Shown piece after piece: positions 1 through 4,914 of a DNA stretch of 8,929 nt (within the stretch, counting starts at the first letter, position 1; each line of letters opens with the position of its first letter). The notes beneath the pieces are model-generated. The model had not been told where the DNA came from and ran no database searches. It saw nothing but the letters and a program-made list of their open reading frames with translations. Source of the DNA: Thermoleophilia bacterium (GTDB lineage Bacteria; Actinomycetota; Thermoleophilia; Gaiellales; F1-60-MAGs149); assembly GCA_016462095.1 (NCBI GenBank), contig JAEMTW010000002.1, forward strand, positions 16,905 through 25,833. Reading direction: 5' to 3'. Made by a program: the position numbers and the translations under genes.

Positions 1-1
1 C

Positions 2-181
2 GCAGTGGTCGCAGCCGGTGCCACCGTTGCTGCCGTGTTGTTCCTGCGGCGACGGAGCACGAACATCGCTGTTCGGGCGGATCTCTATTTTGACGATGGC
101 TCGATGCTCTCCCTGGATCACCAGGCTCCAGAGATCGACGGACTGATGCGGGCCGCGCGCCGGCTGGTGGGAGTGAACTGA
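2..181 (+). CDS. C-terminal part of a small membrane-anchored protein of unknown function
   Basis: This is the 3' end of a reading frame that enters from the left edge and stops at TGA 179-181, giving 59 visible residues. The first 15 or so are small and hydrophobic (Ala, Val, Gly, Leu) and are followed by Leu-Arg-Arg-Arg. This looks like a membrane helix with a positive inner flank, so the remaining tail would lie in the cytoplasm. The tail reads NIAVRADLYFDDGSMLSLD and ends in an Arg-rich helix-like stretch. It has no catalytic motif that I recognise. The stop overlaps the pyrE start by one base (TGATG), so the two genes are probably co-transcribed and translationally coupled. The codons are G/C-ending like the neighbours, which supports real coding. 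I do not recognise the family and assign no function. Confidence 0.6.
   Translation, partial: AVVAAGATVAAVLFLRRRSTNIAVRADLYFDDGSMLSLDHQAPEIDGLMRAARRLVGVN
169..173 (+). promoter_or_regulatory. Probable ribosome binding site of pyrE
   Basis: GGGAG lies 7 bases before the pyrE ATG at 181, inside the last codons of the upstream gene. It resembles a Shine-Dalgarno sequence at normal spacing and supports the chosen start. Together with the TGATG overlap it fits translational coupling. Confidence 0.45.
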
Positions 182-708
182 TGCAGGATCTTGCCGACCG
201 CATCCGAGCTGTTGCGTATCTCGAGGGCGAATTCGTTCTGCGCTCCGGTCGACGCAGTTCGTTCTACCTCGACAAGTACCGCTTCGAGACTCAGCCCGCA
301 TTGCTGCGCGAGATTGGCGATCTGCTCGCCCAACGCATCGCCGAGGTCGAGCCGACGGCCCAACGGATTGCGGGTCCAGAGCTCGGCGCCGTCGCGCTCG
401 CCGCCGCCGCCAGCATGGCTGCGAACCTGCCATTTCTGATCGTACGCCGTGAAGCCAAGGACTACGGAACCTCGAACCGCCTCGAGGGCATCTGCGAGGA
501 GGGCGAGCGCGTGGTCGTGGTCGAAGATGTCGTCACTTCGGGTGGTGCGGCACTCGACGCGGTGCGCGCGTTGCGTCAGGCTGGGCTTAGCTGCGACACC
601 GTCATCTGCGTGGTTGACCGCGGTGAGGGCGGCGCTGAGGCGATGGCCGAGATGGGTGTGCGGTTCGAGCGACTGCTCGACGCGGACGCGCTCCGCCTCG
701 GTCGCTAG
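181..708 (+). CDS. pyrE: Orotate phosphoribosyltransferase
   Basis: PyrE transfers the phosphoribosyl group of PRPP to orotate to give OMP, the fifth step of de novo pyrimidine synthesis, in the cytoplasm. The 175-residue product is a type I phosphoribosyltransferase. The PRPP-binding motif is VVVVEDVVTSGGA at residues 111-123, with the acidic pair E115-D116 and the phosphate loop T119-G122. The segment RREAKDYGT at 89-97 matches the catalytic-loop region with its lysine (K93). The N-terminal SGRRSSFYLDKYRFE resembles the usual S-G-x-x-S-xx-Y/F-x-D substrate segment. The length is slightly short compared with about 180-215 residues for the family, but both core motifs are intact. The start at 181 has a GGGAG site and overlaps the upstream stop. 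The next pathway enzyme, PyrF, is encoded nearby, with an HU gene in between. Confidence 0.93.
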   Translation: MQDLADRIRAVAYLEGEFVLRSGRRSSFYLDKYRFETQPALLREIGDLLAQRIAEVEPTAQRIAGPELGAVALAAAASMAANLPFLIVRREAKDYGTSNRLEGICEEGERVVVVEDVVTSGGAALDAVRALRQAGLSCDTVICVVDRGEGGAEAMAEMGVRFERLLDADALRLGR

Positions 709-780
709 AGCGACAATTTGTTTCCGCTTAGCAGAGCCGAAAGCTGTTTTCGCGCGCGCGTACGGGGAACGGTGCAGGCT

Positions 781-798
781 GGCGCAGTGGCGTTTTTT
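781..798 (+). terminator. Possible weak intrinsic terminator after pyrE
   Basis: GGCGC (781-785) can pair with GCGTT (790-794, two G-U pairs) around an AGTG loop, and the stem runs directly into six T residues at 793-798. The stem is short, so termination may be inefficient or the structure may be chance. It is the best terminator candidate in the gap between pyrE and HU. Confidence 0.3.
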
Positions 799-940
799 GC
801 ACGTAACTAAGCCATTTTTACGCGAGGAGCGACGTGCCCGCCGACGATTTCAAGCTCCCTGTCGAACTCACTGTCTTAGCCGTGGGGACGACCAAACGGC
901 GCGATCCCGCATCGTTGAGCGAAAGTCCGTCCGATCGGGG

Positions 941-949
941 TGATACGTT
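941..949 (+). promoter_or_regulatory. Extended -10 promoter element for the HU gene
   Basis: TGATACGTT fits the extended -10 pattern TGnTAnnnT, with TACGTT at 944-949 as the hexamer. Transcription would begin near 956, giving a leader of about 25 bases that contains the GGAGG site. No -35 hexamer sits at 16-18 bases; a TTGAGC at 915-920 is too far away, which is common for extended -10 promoters. The call rests on sequence match alone. Confidence 0.4.
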
Positions 950-970
950 CCGCTCGTTCACAAACGTCTT

Positions 971-975
971 GGAGG
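971..975 (+). promoter_or_regulatory. Ribosome binding site of HU
   Basis: GGAGG lies 5 bases before ATG 981. It is the strongest Shine-Dalgarno match in the window and decides the HU start in favour of 981 over the in-frame GTG at 834. Confidence 0.75.
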
Positions 976-980
976 TCACT

Positions 981-1259
981 ATGACGAAGGCAGAGTTCAT
1001 CGATCAGATCGCAGAGCAGACGGGTCTCAGCAAGAAGGACGCTGGCGCCGCTGTTGACGCGATGCTCGGCACCATCACCAACACGCTCAGGCGGGGCGGC
1101 GATGTGGTCTTCACCGGCTTCGGAAAGTTCACCGTTCAGGCACGCGCAGCGCGCATGGGCGTGAACCCCCGCACCGGCGAAAAGGTTCAGATCGCAGCCA
1201 CGACGGTGCCGAAGTTCTCGGCTGGTTCGCAGCTGAAGGCAAGTGTCAAGGGCGGCTGA
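981..1259 (+). CDS. hup: HU-family DNA-binding protein
   Basis: This is a small nucleoid-associated protein that binds and bends DNA as a dimer. The 92-residue product has the standard HU size and layout: an N-terminal helical dimerisation part (about 1-40), then GFGKFTVQARAAR (46-58) leading into the DNA-contacting beta arms (about 53-75). The arm tip is NPRTG at 62-66, where P63 corresponds to the intercalating proline. The C-terminal helix ends at SVKGG, and there is no Lys/Ala-rich tail of the kind seen in mycobacterial HupB. The ATG at 981 has a GGAGG site at 5 bases and begins with MTKAEFI, matching the normal family N-terminus. The gene lies between pyrE and pyrF. It may be transcribed from its own promoter with read-through into pyrF limited by the hairpin at 1300-1332. 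Confidence 0.94.
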   Translation: MTKAEFIDQIAEQTGLSKKDAGAAVDAMLGTITNTLRRGGDVVFTGFGKFTVQARAARMGVNPRTGEKVQIAATTVPKFSAGSQLKASVKGG

Positions 1260-1270
1260 TGCCGCTAACA

Positions 1271-1286
1271 CCGCGGTCCGCCGCGG
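1271..1286 (+). repeat. Small all-GC hairpin after the HU gene
   Basis: Two copies of CCGCGG (1271-1276 and 1281-1286) flank TCCG. CCGCGG is its own reverse complement, so the pair can form a 6-bp stem with a four-base loop. It lies 12 bases after the HU stop and just before the larger hairpin at 1300. No T-run follows, so it is not a classical terminator. It could stabilise the HU transcript 3' end. Confidence 0.45.
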
Positions 1287-1299
1287 CTGGCTAGGCTAT

Positions 1300-1332
1300 G
1301 TGGCCGTTCCTCTCTTGGAGAGGGGCGGCCAC
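1300..1332 (+). promoter_or_regulatory. Strong hairpin between HU and pyrF
   Basis: The arms 1300-1314 and 1318-1332 pair over all 15 positions, with 13 Watson-Crick pairs and two adjacent U-G pairs (1307-1325, 1308-1324), around a TTG loop. No T-run follows, and the pyrF ribosome binding site begins 11 bases downstream. It could be a Rho-independent-like pause, an attenuator, a processing site or a 3' end stabiliser for HU mRNA. A TAGGCT hexamer at 1292-1297 could be a -10 for pyrF, in which case the transcript would start within the left arm and lose most of the stem. The structure itself is clear from the sequence; the role is inferred. Confidence 0.6.
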
Positions 1333-1342
1333 AGTGCGTTGC

Positions 1343-1350
1343 GGGGAAGG
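1343..1350 (+). promoter_or_regulatory. Ribosome binding site of pyrF
   Basis: The purine run GGGGAAGG ends 6 bases before ATG 1357. It supports that start rather than an in-frame GTG at 1243 that would overlap the HU coding region. Confidence 0.6.
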
Positions 1351-1356
1351 ACTTCC

Positions 1357-2250
1357 ATGAGACAGGCATTCGGCGAGCGACTCGCCGCCCAGGTAGCCAC
1401 CACCGGAAGTTCACTCTGCGTCGGGATTGACCCACGAGGTCCCTTTCCGACCGAACTGACCCGTGGACTCGCAGACTCTCGCTCCGGGCACGCGCGCGCC
1501 GTCGAGCGCTACTCCGTGGAATTAGTCGAAGCCGTCGCGCCCTACTGCGTGGCGATCAAGCCTCAAGTTGCACTGTTCGAGCTGTACGGCGGGTACGGGC
1601 TCAGCGCACTCGACGCGGTCTGTGCCGCGGCCCGCGAGCACGGGTTGCTGGTGATTGCCGACGCGAAGCGCGGCGACATCGCGAGTACGGCCACTGCCTA
1701 CGCCGAGGCCTGGATTGGGCTCCGCCCGGGCGAGACCGAACCGCTCGCCGACGCGGTCACGATCAACGCTTATATGGGTCCAGACACCGTCGAACCCTTC
1801 CTCGCCGTCGCCGATCGGATGGGCGCCGGGCTGTTCGTCTTGGCCCGTACCTCGAACCCAGGTGCCGCCGAACTCGAAGAGCAAGAACTCGCGGGTGGGG
1901 GGCAGGTCTGGGAGCGCGTCGCAGACTGGATCGCAGCCTGGGGCGCCGAACGCACGGGTGCCAGCGGCATTGCGTCTGTCGGTGCGGTGATTGGTGCGAC
2001 AGCACCTGCCGTGGTGCGCGCCGCACGCGATCGGATGCCAACCGCCCCGTTGTTGCTGCCCGGTGTTGGAGCCCAGGGCGGCCGCATCGAAGACCTCGCG
2101 CCCGCATTTGAGAACAACCCGGCCGGCGGGCTTGTCGTCGCCGCCCGTTCCGTGATCGAAGCCTGGCGCGAGACCGATCGCCCGTGGCAAAGCGCAGTGG
2201 CTGAGGCCGCGCGCGCCCATCACCAAGCCATCACCAGCGTCGCTCGCTAA
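1357..2250 (+). CDS. pyrF: Orotidine 5'-phosphate decarboxylase (type 2)
   Basis: PyrF decarboxylates OMP to UMP, the last step of de novo pyrimidine synthesis, in the cytoplasm. The 297-residue product has the diagnostic active site VIADAKRGDIAS beginning at residue 99, with the charged set D102, K104 and D107. The N-terminal SLCVGIDPRG supplies the first strand aspartate of the TIM barrel. PGVGAQGG at 235-242 and the late GLVVAARSVIEAW form the phosphate-binding end. The length and the segment VTINAYMGPDTVEPF in mid-protein fit the longer subfamily 2 found in Actinomycetota, rather than the shorter enterobacterial type of about 245 residues. ATG 1357 follows a GGGGAAGG site. The gene lies 97 bases after HU, and the spacer carries a strong hairpin that may set its expression relative to HU. 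Confidence 0.95.
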   Translation: MRQAFGERLAAQVATTGSSLCVGIDPRGPFPTELTRGLADSRSGHARAVERYSVELVEAVAPYCVAIKPQVALFELYGGYGLSALDAVCAAAREHGLLVIADAKRGDIASTATAYAEAWIGLRPGETEPLADAVTINAYMGPDTVEPFLAVADRMGAGLFVLARTSNPGAAELEEQELAGGGQVWERVADWIAAWGAERTGASGIASVGAVIGATAPAVVRAARDRMPTAPLLLPGVGAQGGRIEDLAPAFENNPAGGLVVAARSVIEAWRETDRPWQSAVAEAARAHHQAITSVAR

Positions 2251-2267
2251 CCGCCACACGTCAGCGG

Positions 2268-2273
2268 TACGAT
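2268..2273 (+). promoter_or_regulatory. -10 hexamer of a probable leaderless promoter for the LysM gene
   Basis: TACGAT (TAnnnT) ends 7 bases before ATG 2281, so transcription would start on or one base before the start codon. There is no Shine-Dalgarno site and no clear -35. The hexamer covers the alternative ATG at 2272, so that ATG could not be used on this transcript. Confidence 0.45.
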
Positions 2274-2280
2274 GGGTGCC

Positions 2281-2598
2281 ATGGCAGACGATCGCCGATT
2301 CTCGCTCTGGACCATTCTCGCTCCCCTCGGGCTGATCGCCGTCTTCGTCGTGGCGCTGCTGTTGGTGCGTGGCGCACTCGAGCCACCGTCGCCCGCTGCG
2401 GCAGAACCGACCGTCACCGCGACGGCGCCGACGCTCACCGTGGATGCGTCCGTGCCGGCGTTCTACAGCATTCGCAAGGGCGACACGCTCTCGGCAATCG
2501 CCGAGCGCTACGGGGTCACGACCGACTACATCCTCCAGCTCAATCCCAATCTCAACCCAATGGCGCTGGCCGTCCACGCCAAGATCCGACTCCGTTAG
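2281..2598 (+). CDS. Membrane-anchored LysM domain protein
   Basis: This is a 105-residue protein with one N-terminal membrane helix (about residues 8-29, after DDRR, which favours a cytoplasmic N-terminus). A Pro/Ala/Thr-rich linker (about 34-58) follows, then a single LysM domain (about 61-104). The LysM signature is YSIRKGDTLSAIAERYGVT followed by LNPNLNP. The usual final L-x-P-G-x-x-L-x-I-P is replaced by LAVHAKIRLR, with Gly-Gly/Pro residues missing but the hydrophobic pattern kept. LysM binds N-acetylglucosamine-containing glycans, here most likely peptidoglycan on the outer face. It has no catalytic domain, so it is probably a wall-binding or scaffold protein. The start at 2281 is favoured over 2272 because the -10 hexamer overlaps 2272. 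The gene lies 30 bases after pyrF. Confidence 0.85.
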   Translation: MADDRRFSLWTILAPLGLIAVFVVALLLVRGALEPPSPAAAEPTVTATAPTLTVDASVPAFYSIRKGDTLSAIAERYGVTTDYILQLNPNLNPMALAVHAKIRLR

Positions 2599-2609
2599 CG
2601 CGAAACCAC

Positions 2610-2615
2610 TACGCT
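2610..2615 (+). promoter_or_regulatory. Possible -10 hexamer upstream of the sugar kinase
   Basis: TACGCT (TAnnnT) lies 10 bases before ATG 2626, which would give a leader of about 4 bases. No Shine-Dalgarno site is visible in the 27-base gap after the LysM gene, so initiation would be leaderless or coupled. No -35 is seen. Confidence 0.3.
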
Positions 2616-2625
2616 CCCACCCTGC

Positions 2626-3573
2626 ATGATTATTACTGTCACACCCAACGCCGCGCTCGACAAGACAATTCAGGTTCCCAGCATGCAACTCGGCATGCGG
2701 CACCGCGGTGCCCAGGGCTTGGTCGCGCCGGGTGGCAAGGGCATCAACGTGGCCCGTGCGCTCCACATTCTTCAAGAGCCGGTGATCGCGACGGGCCTGG
2801 TCGGCGGCGAGACCGGGTCGCGCATCTTGCGCGAACTAGCAGGCGAAGGAATTCTCAGCGATTTTGTTTCGATTGCCGGTGAGTCCCGCAGCTCGACGGT
2901 GCTGATCGACCCGACCAGTGGTCGCCAGACCGAGATCATCGAGAATGGTCCGAGCGTCACGGTGCAAGAGCTCGACGCACTGCTCGACCGCCTCGAGTAC
3001 CTGTCACGCGACGCCTACGCCGTCGTGCTGGCGGGCACGCTACCGCGCGACGTCTCGGAGGATTGGTATGGCGATGCCATCAAGCGTCTCCGCAAGCGTG
3101 GGACGCATCTGATTCTCGACTCGGAAGGCGAGCCGCTGCGACAGGGTGTAAGCGCCGAGCCGTACCTGGTTGCTCCAAACCAGCGTGAGGCCGAGGATTT
3201 GGTGGGACACGAGTTCGGAGGCGAGAGCGACGTGATTGGCGCGCTTGACGAGATCGCGGATATGGGTGTGCGTAATGTGCTCATCACCACCGAGACGGGA
3301 GTCGCTGCCTTGCTTCGCGAGGGAGGGCAGACCCGTCGCTTCCAGGTGCAGGCACCTCGCATCGAGGTGCTCAGCACGGTCGGATCCGGCGACGTGCTCT
3401 TGGCGGGCTATCTCAGCTCGCGCATGCGCGGCGGGACTGCTGAAGACGCGCTCCTCTACGGCGTTGCCTGTGGCACGGCCAGCACCTTGGTGGCGGGCGC
3501 AGCGCGCTTTGATCTACGAGAGGTCAAGCGGCAGCTCGCCAACACGACCCTCCGCGAACTGTCACTGCGTTAA
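2626..3573 (+). CDS. PfkB-family hexose kinase, 1-phosphofructokinase type
   Basis: This ATP-dependent sugar-phosphate kinase of the ribokinase/PfkB fold has 315 residues. It opens with IITVTPNAALDKTI, typical of the FruK/LacC/Pfk-2 group. GGKGINVAR at 36-44 is the first PfkB signature and binds substrate. The second signature, GSGDVLLAG, starts at residue 253; D256 is the expected catalytic base and the Gly residues form the anion hole. IIENGPSVT and VLAGTLPRDV match the group's substrate lid and core. The likely reaction is fructose 1-phosphate to fructose 1,6-bisphosphate, but 6-phosphofructokinase 2 and tagatose 6-phosphate kinase share these motifs. No fructose PTS or regulator gene is adjacent to settle the substrate, so I give no symbol. 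The start is the first ATG of the frame and gives the normal family N-terminus. The codon use matches the neighbours. Confidence 0.88.
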   Translation: MIITVTPNAALDKTIQVPSMQLGMRHRGAQGLVAPGGKGINVARALHILQEPVIATGLVGGETGSRILRELAGEGILSDFVSIAGESRSSTVLIDPTSGRQTEIIENGPSVTVQELDALLDRLEYLSRDAYAVVLAGTLPRDVSEDWYGDAIKRLRKRGTHLILDSEGEPLRQGVSAEPYLVAPNQREAEDLVGHEFGGESDVIGALDEIADMGVRNVLITTETGVAALLREGGQTRRFQVQAPRIEVLSTVGSGDVLLAGYLSSRMRGGTAEDALLYGVACGTASTLVAGAARFDLREVKRQLANTTLRELSLR

Positions 3574-3747
3574 ACACTCGCCCAAGCGCCCGAGTAAGCG
3601 CTCAAGGTCGCTACCGACCTGACAGGTACACCAGACGTGTAGCCCCGCCGTCCGAAGCCGCGACTAGTGTCTGGAGCAGGCAGCCCCTACTCAGCGCGAT
3701 CGTGACGCCCGCGGGGCCCACGACGCCGAAAGGACACGATCAACGCG
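3574..3747 (+). promoter_or_regulatory. Structured intergenic region upstream of guaB3-guaA
   Basis: These 174 bases contain an unusual density of short perfect inverted repeats. They are ACTCG 3576-3580 with CGAGT 3591-3595; AGCGC 3585-3589 with GCGCT 3598-3602; AGGTCG 3605-3610 with CGACCT 3615-3620; the DNA palindrome ACCTGACAGGT 3617-3627; TACAC 3627-3631 with GTGTA 3637-3641; CCAGAC 3631-3636 with GTCTGG 3668-3673; and a composite hairpin 3701-3722. Several overlap and cannot form together. Candidate promoter pieces are CTGACA at 3619-3624 and TAGTGT at 3665-3670, neither with a good partner. The palindrome could be a repressor operator, and the overlapping stems could be an attenuator. 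No T-run is present. I recognise no known riboswitch class. Confidence 0.4.
3701..3722 (+). repeat. Composite GC-rich hairpin before guaB3
   Basis: CGTG (3701-3704) pairs with CACG (3719-3722), and inside it GCCC (3707-3710) pairs with GGGC (3714-3717) around a GCG loop, leaving a small bulge. It ends 25 bases before the GTG start. It may be the 3' end of an upstream leader or part of the guaB3 5' leader. Confidence 0.4.
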
Positions 3748-4908
3748 GTGGAGATCGAAATCGGACGAGGAAAAAAGGCGCGACGCGCCTACGGATTTGA
3801 CGACATTGCAATCGTGCCGTCGCGGCGAACGCGCGACGCTGAGGACGTTGATATCGGTTGGAAGCTCGGCCCGTATCTGATCGAGTTGCCGCTGTTGGCA
3901 TCGGCAATGGACGGCGTCGTCTCGCCGGCCACAGCGATTGAGATTGGCAAGCTCGGAGGCCTAGCCGTCCTCAACCTCGAGGGCCTCTGGGGTCGCTACG
4001 CCGACGCCGACGCCATGCTGGAGGAGATCGCCACGCTACCGCCCGAAACGGCGACGAAGCGCATGCAAGAGATCTACGAGCAGCCGCTCGACCTCGATCT
4101 AATGGCGCAGCGCGTCAAGGAAGTCAAAGCCGCCGGTGTCATCACTGCCGCCTCGCTGACACCCCAGCGCGTCCGTGATCACTGGGAGGCAATCGTCGCC
4201 GCTGGTCTCGATGTGCTGGTCATCCAGGGCACCGTCGTCTCGGCCGAGCATGTCTCGCGCAGCGTCGAACCGCTCAATCTCAAAGAATTTATTGCCAACG
4301 TGGGCATTCCCTGTGTGGTGGGTGGCTGTGCCAGCTACCAGACCGCGCTGCACCTGATGCGCACCGGCGCTGCCGGGGTTCTCGTCGGTGTCGGTCCAGG
4401 CGCTGCCTGCACGACGCGCGGCGTGCTTGGCGTTGGTGTTCCGCAGGCAACCGCCATCGCAGATGCTGCTGCGGCGCGCGTCCAGCATGTGCTCGAGACG
4501 GGCCAGTACGTCAACGTGATCGCCGATGGCGGCATGCGCACGGGCGGCGACATTGCCAAGGCGATTGCCTGTGGTGCCGACGCCGTGATGGTTGGATCCC
4601 CGCTCGCCCGCGCGTACGAGGCACCCGGCCGCGGCACGCACTGGGGCATGGCGACGTTCCATCCAACTCTGCCCCGCGGCGCACGTGTGCGCACCACCCA
4701 AGTCGCCACGCTCGAGCAGGTTCTGCTCGGGCCGGCGAACGAGAACGACGGCACGCTCAATCTGATGGGTGCTCTGCGGACCTCGATGGCTACCACGGGA
4801 TACGAAACAATCCACGAGTTCCAGAAAGCAGAGATCATGGTGGCGCCGTCGTTGCAGACCGAAGGTAAGAAGTTGCAGCGTGAGCAGGGCATCGGAATGT
4901 CGCGCTAA
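3748..4908 (+). CDS. guaB3: GuaB3-family IMP dehydrogenase-related protein
   Basis: This 386-residue TIM-barrel protein belongs to the IMPDH/GMP reductase superfamily, without the CBS pair inserted in canonical IMPDH. It begins MEIEIGRGKKARRAYGFDDI and contains IVPSRRTRD, which marks the GuaB3 branch. The active-site loop is GVGPGAACTTR, with the nucleophilic cysteine at 221 followed by T222-T223. IADGGMRTGGDIAKA includes D260-G262, which binds the ribose and phosphate of IMP. GADAVMVGSPLARA is the second phosphate loop. The flap region (HWGMATFHPTLPRG) lacks the Arg-Tyr pair that activates water in canonical IMPDH. In cyanobacteria GuaB3 works as an IMP dehydrogenase; its role in Actinomycetota is not settled. 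It lies 6 bases before guaA, which uses the XMP that IMPDH makes. The GTG start has only a distant AAAGGA (3729-3734). Confidence 0.9.
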   Translation: MEIEIGRGKKARRAYGFDDIAIVPSRRTRDAEDVDIGWKLGPYLIELPLLASAMDGVVSPATAIEIGKLGGLAVLNLEGLWGRYADADAMLEEIATLPPETATKRMQEIYEQPLDLDLMAQRVKEVKAAGVITAASLTPQRVRDHWEAIVAAGLDVLVIQGTVVSAEHVSRSVEPLNLKEFIANVGIPCVVGGCASYQTALHLMRTGAAGVLVGVGPGAACTTRGVLGVGVPQATAIADAAAARVQHVLETGQYVNVIADGGMRTGGDIAKAIACGADAVMVGSPLARAYEAPGRGTHWGMATFHPTLPRGARVRTTQVATLEQVLLGPANENDGTLNLMGALRTSMATTGYETIHEFQKAEIMVAPSLQTEGKKLQREQGIGMSR

Positions 4909-4914
4909 CCACCG

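Larger units (their letters stand above)
709..980 (+). other. 272-base gene-free stretch between pyrE and HU
   Basis: No convincing gene lies here. It is less GC-rich than its surroundings and holds T-runs at 747-750, 793-798 and 815-819. There is an alternating CG tract at 751-760, a weak hairpin (CGAAA 738-742 with TTTCG 748-752) and a possible terminator before the T-run at 793. Near its right end are an extended -10 element and the HU ribosome binding site. A GTG at 834 preceded by AGGAG is open in frame into HU, but it is probably not the HU start (see findings). Confidence 0.6.

Noticed and set aside
751..760. Alternating CG tract as possible Z-DNA or a mutation-prone repeat
   Set aside because: Ten bases of CG alternation is common in GC-rich genomes and has no associated feature here.
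1243..1356. An earlier in-frame GTG start for pyrF
   Set aside because: It would overlap HU, run through the strong hairpin and add 38 residues unlike any PyrF N-terminus. ATG 1357 has a good ribosome binding site.
2272..2280. ATG 2272 as the LysM protein start
   Set aside because: It lies inside the TACGAT hexamer that best explains transcription, and neither ATG has a Shine-Dalgarno site. It remains possible if transcription starts further upstream.
1522..2775. A 417-codon open frame on the minus strand opposite pyrF, the LysM gene and the sugar kinase
   Set aside because: It crosses three well-supported genes, has no plausible start signal and encodes a low-complexity Arg/Gly/His-rich product.
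4001..4015. Tandem GCCGAC repeat units inside guaB3
   Set aside because: They encode Ala-Asp pairs in a normal reading frame; a chance of codon use rather than a regulatory repeat.
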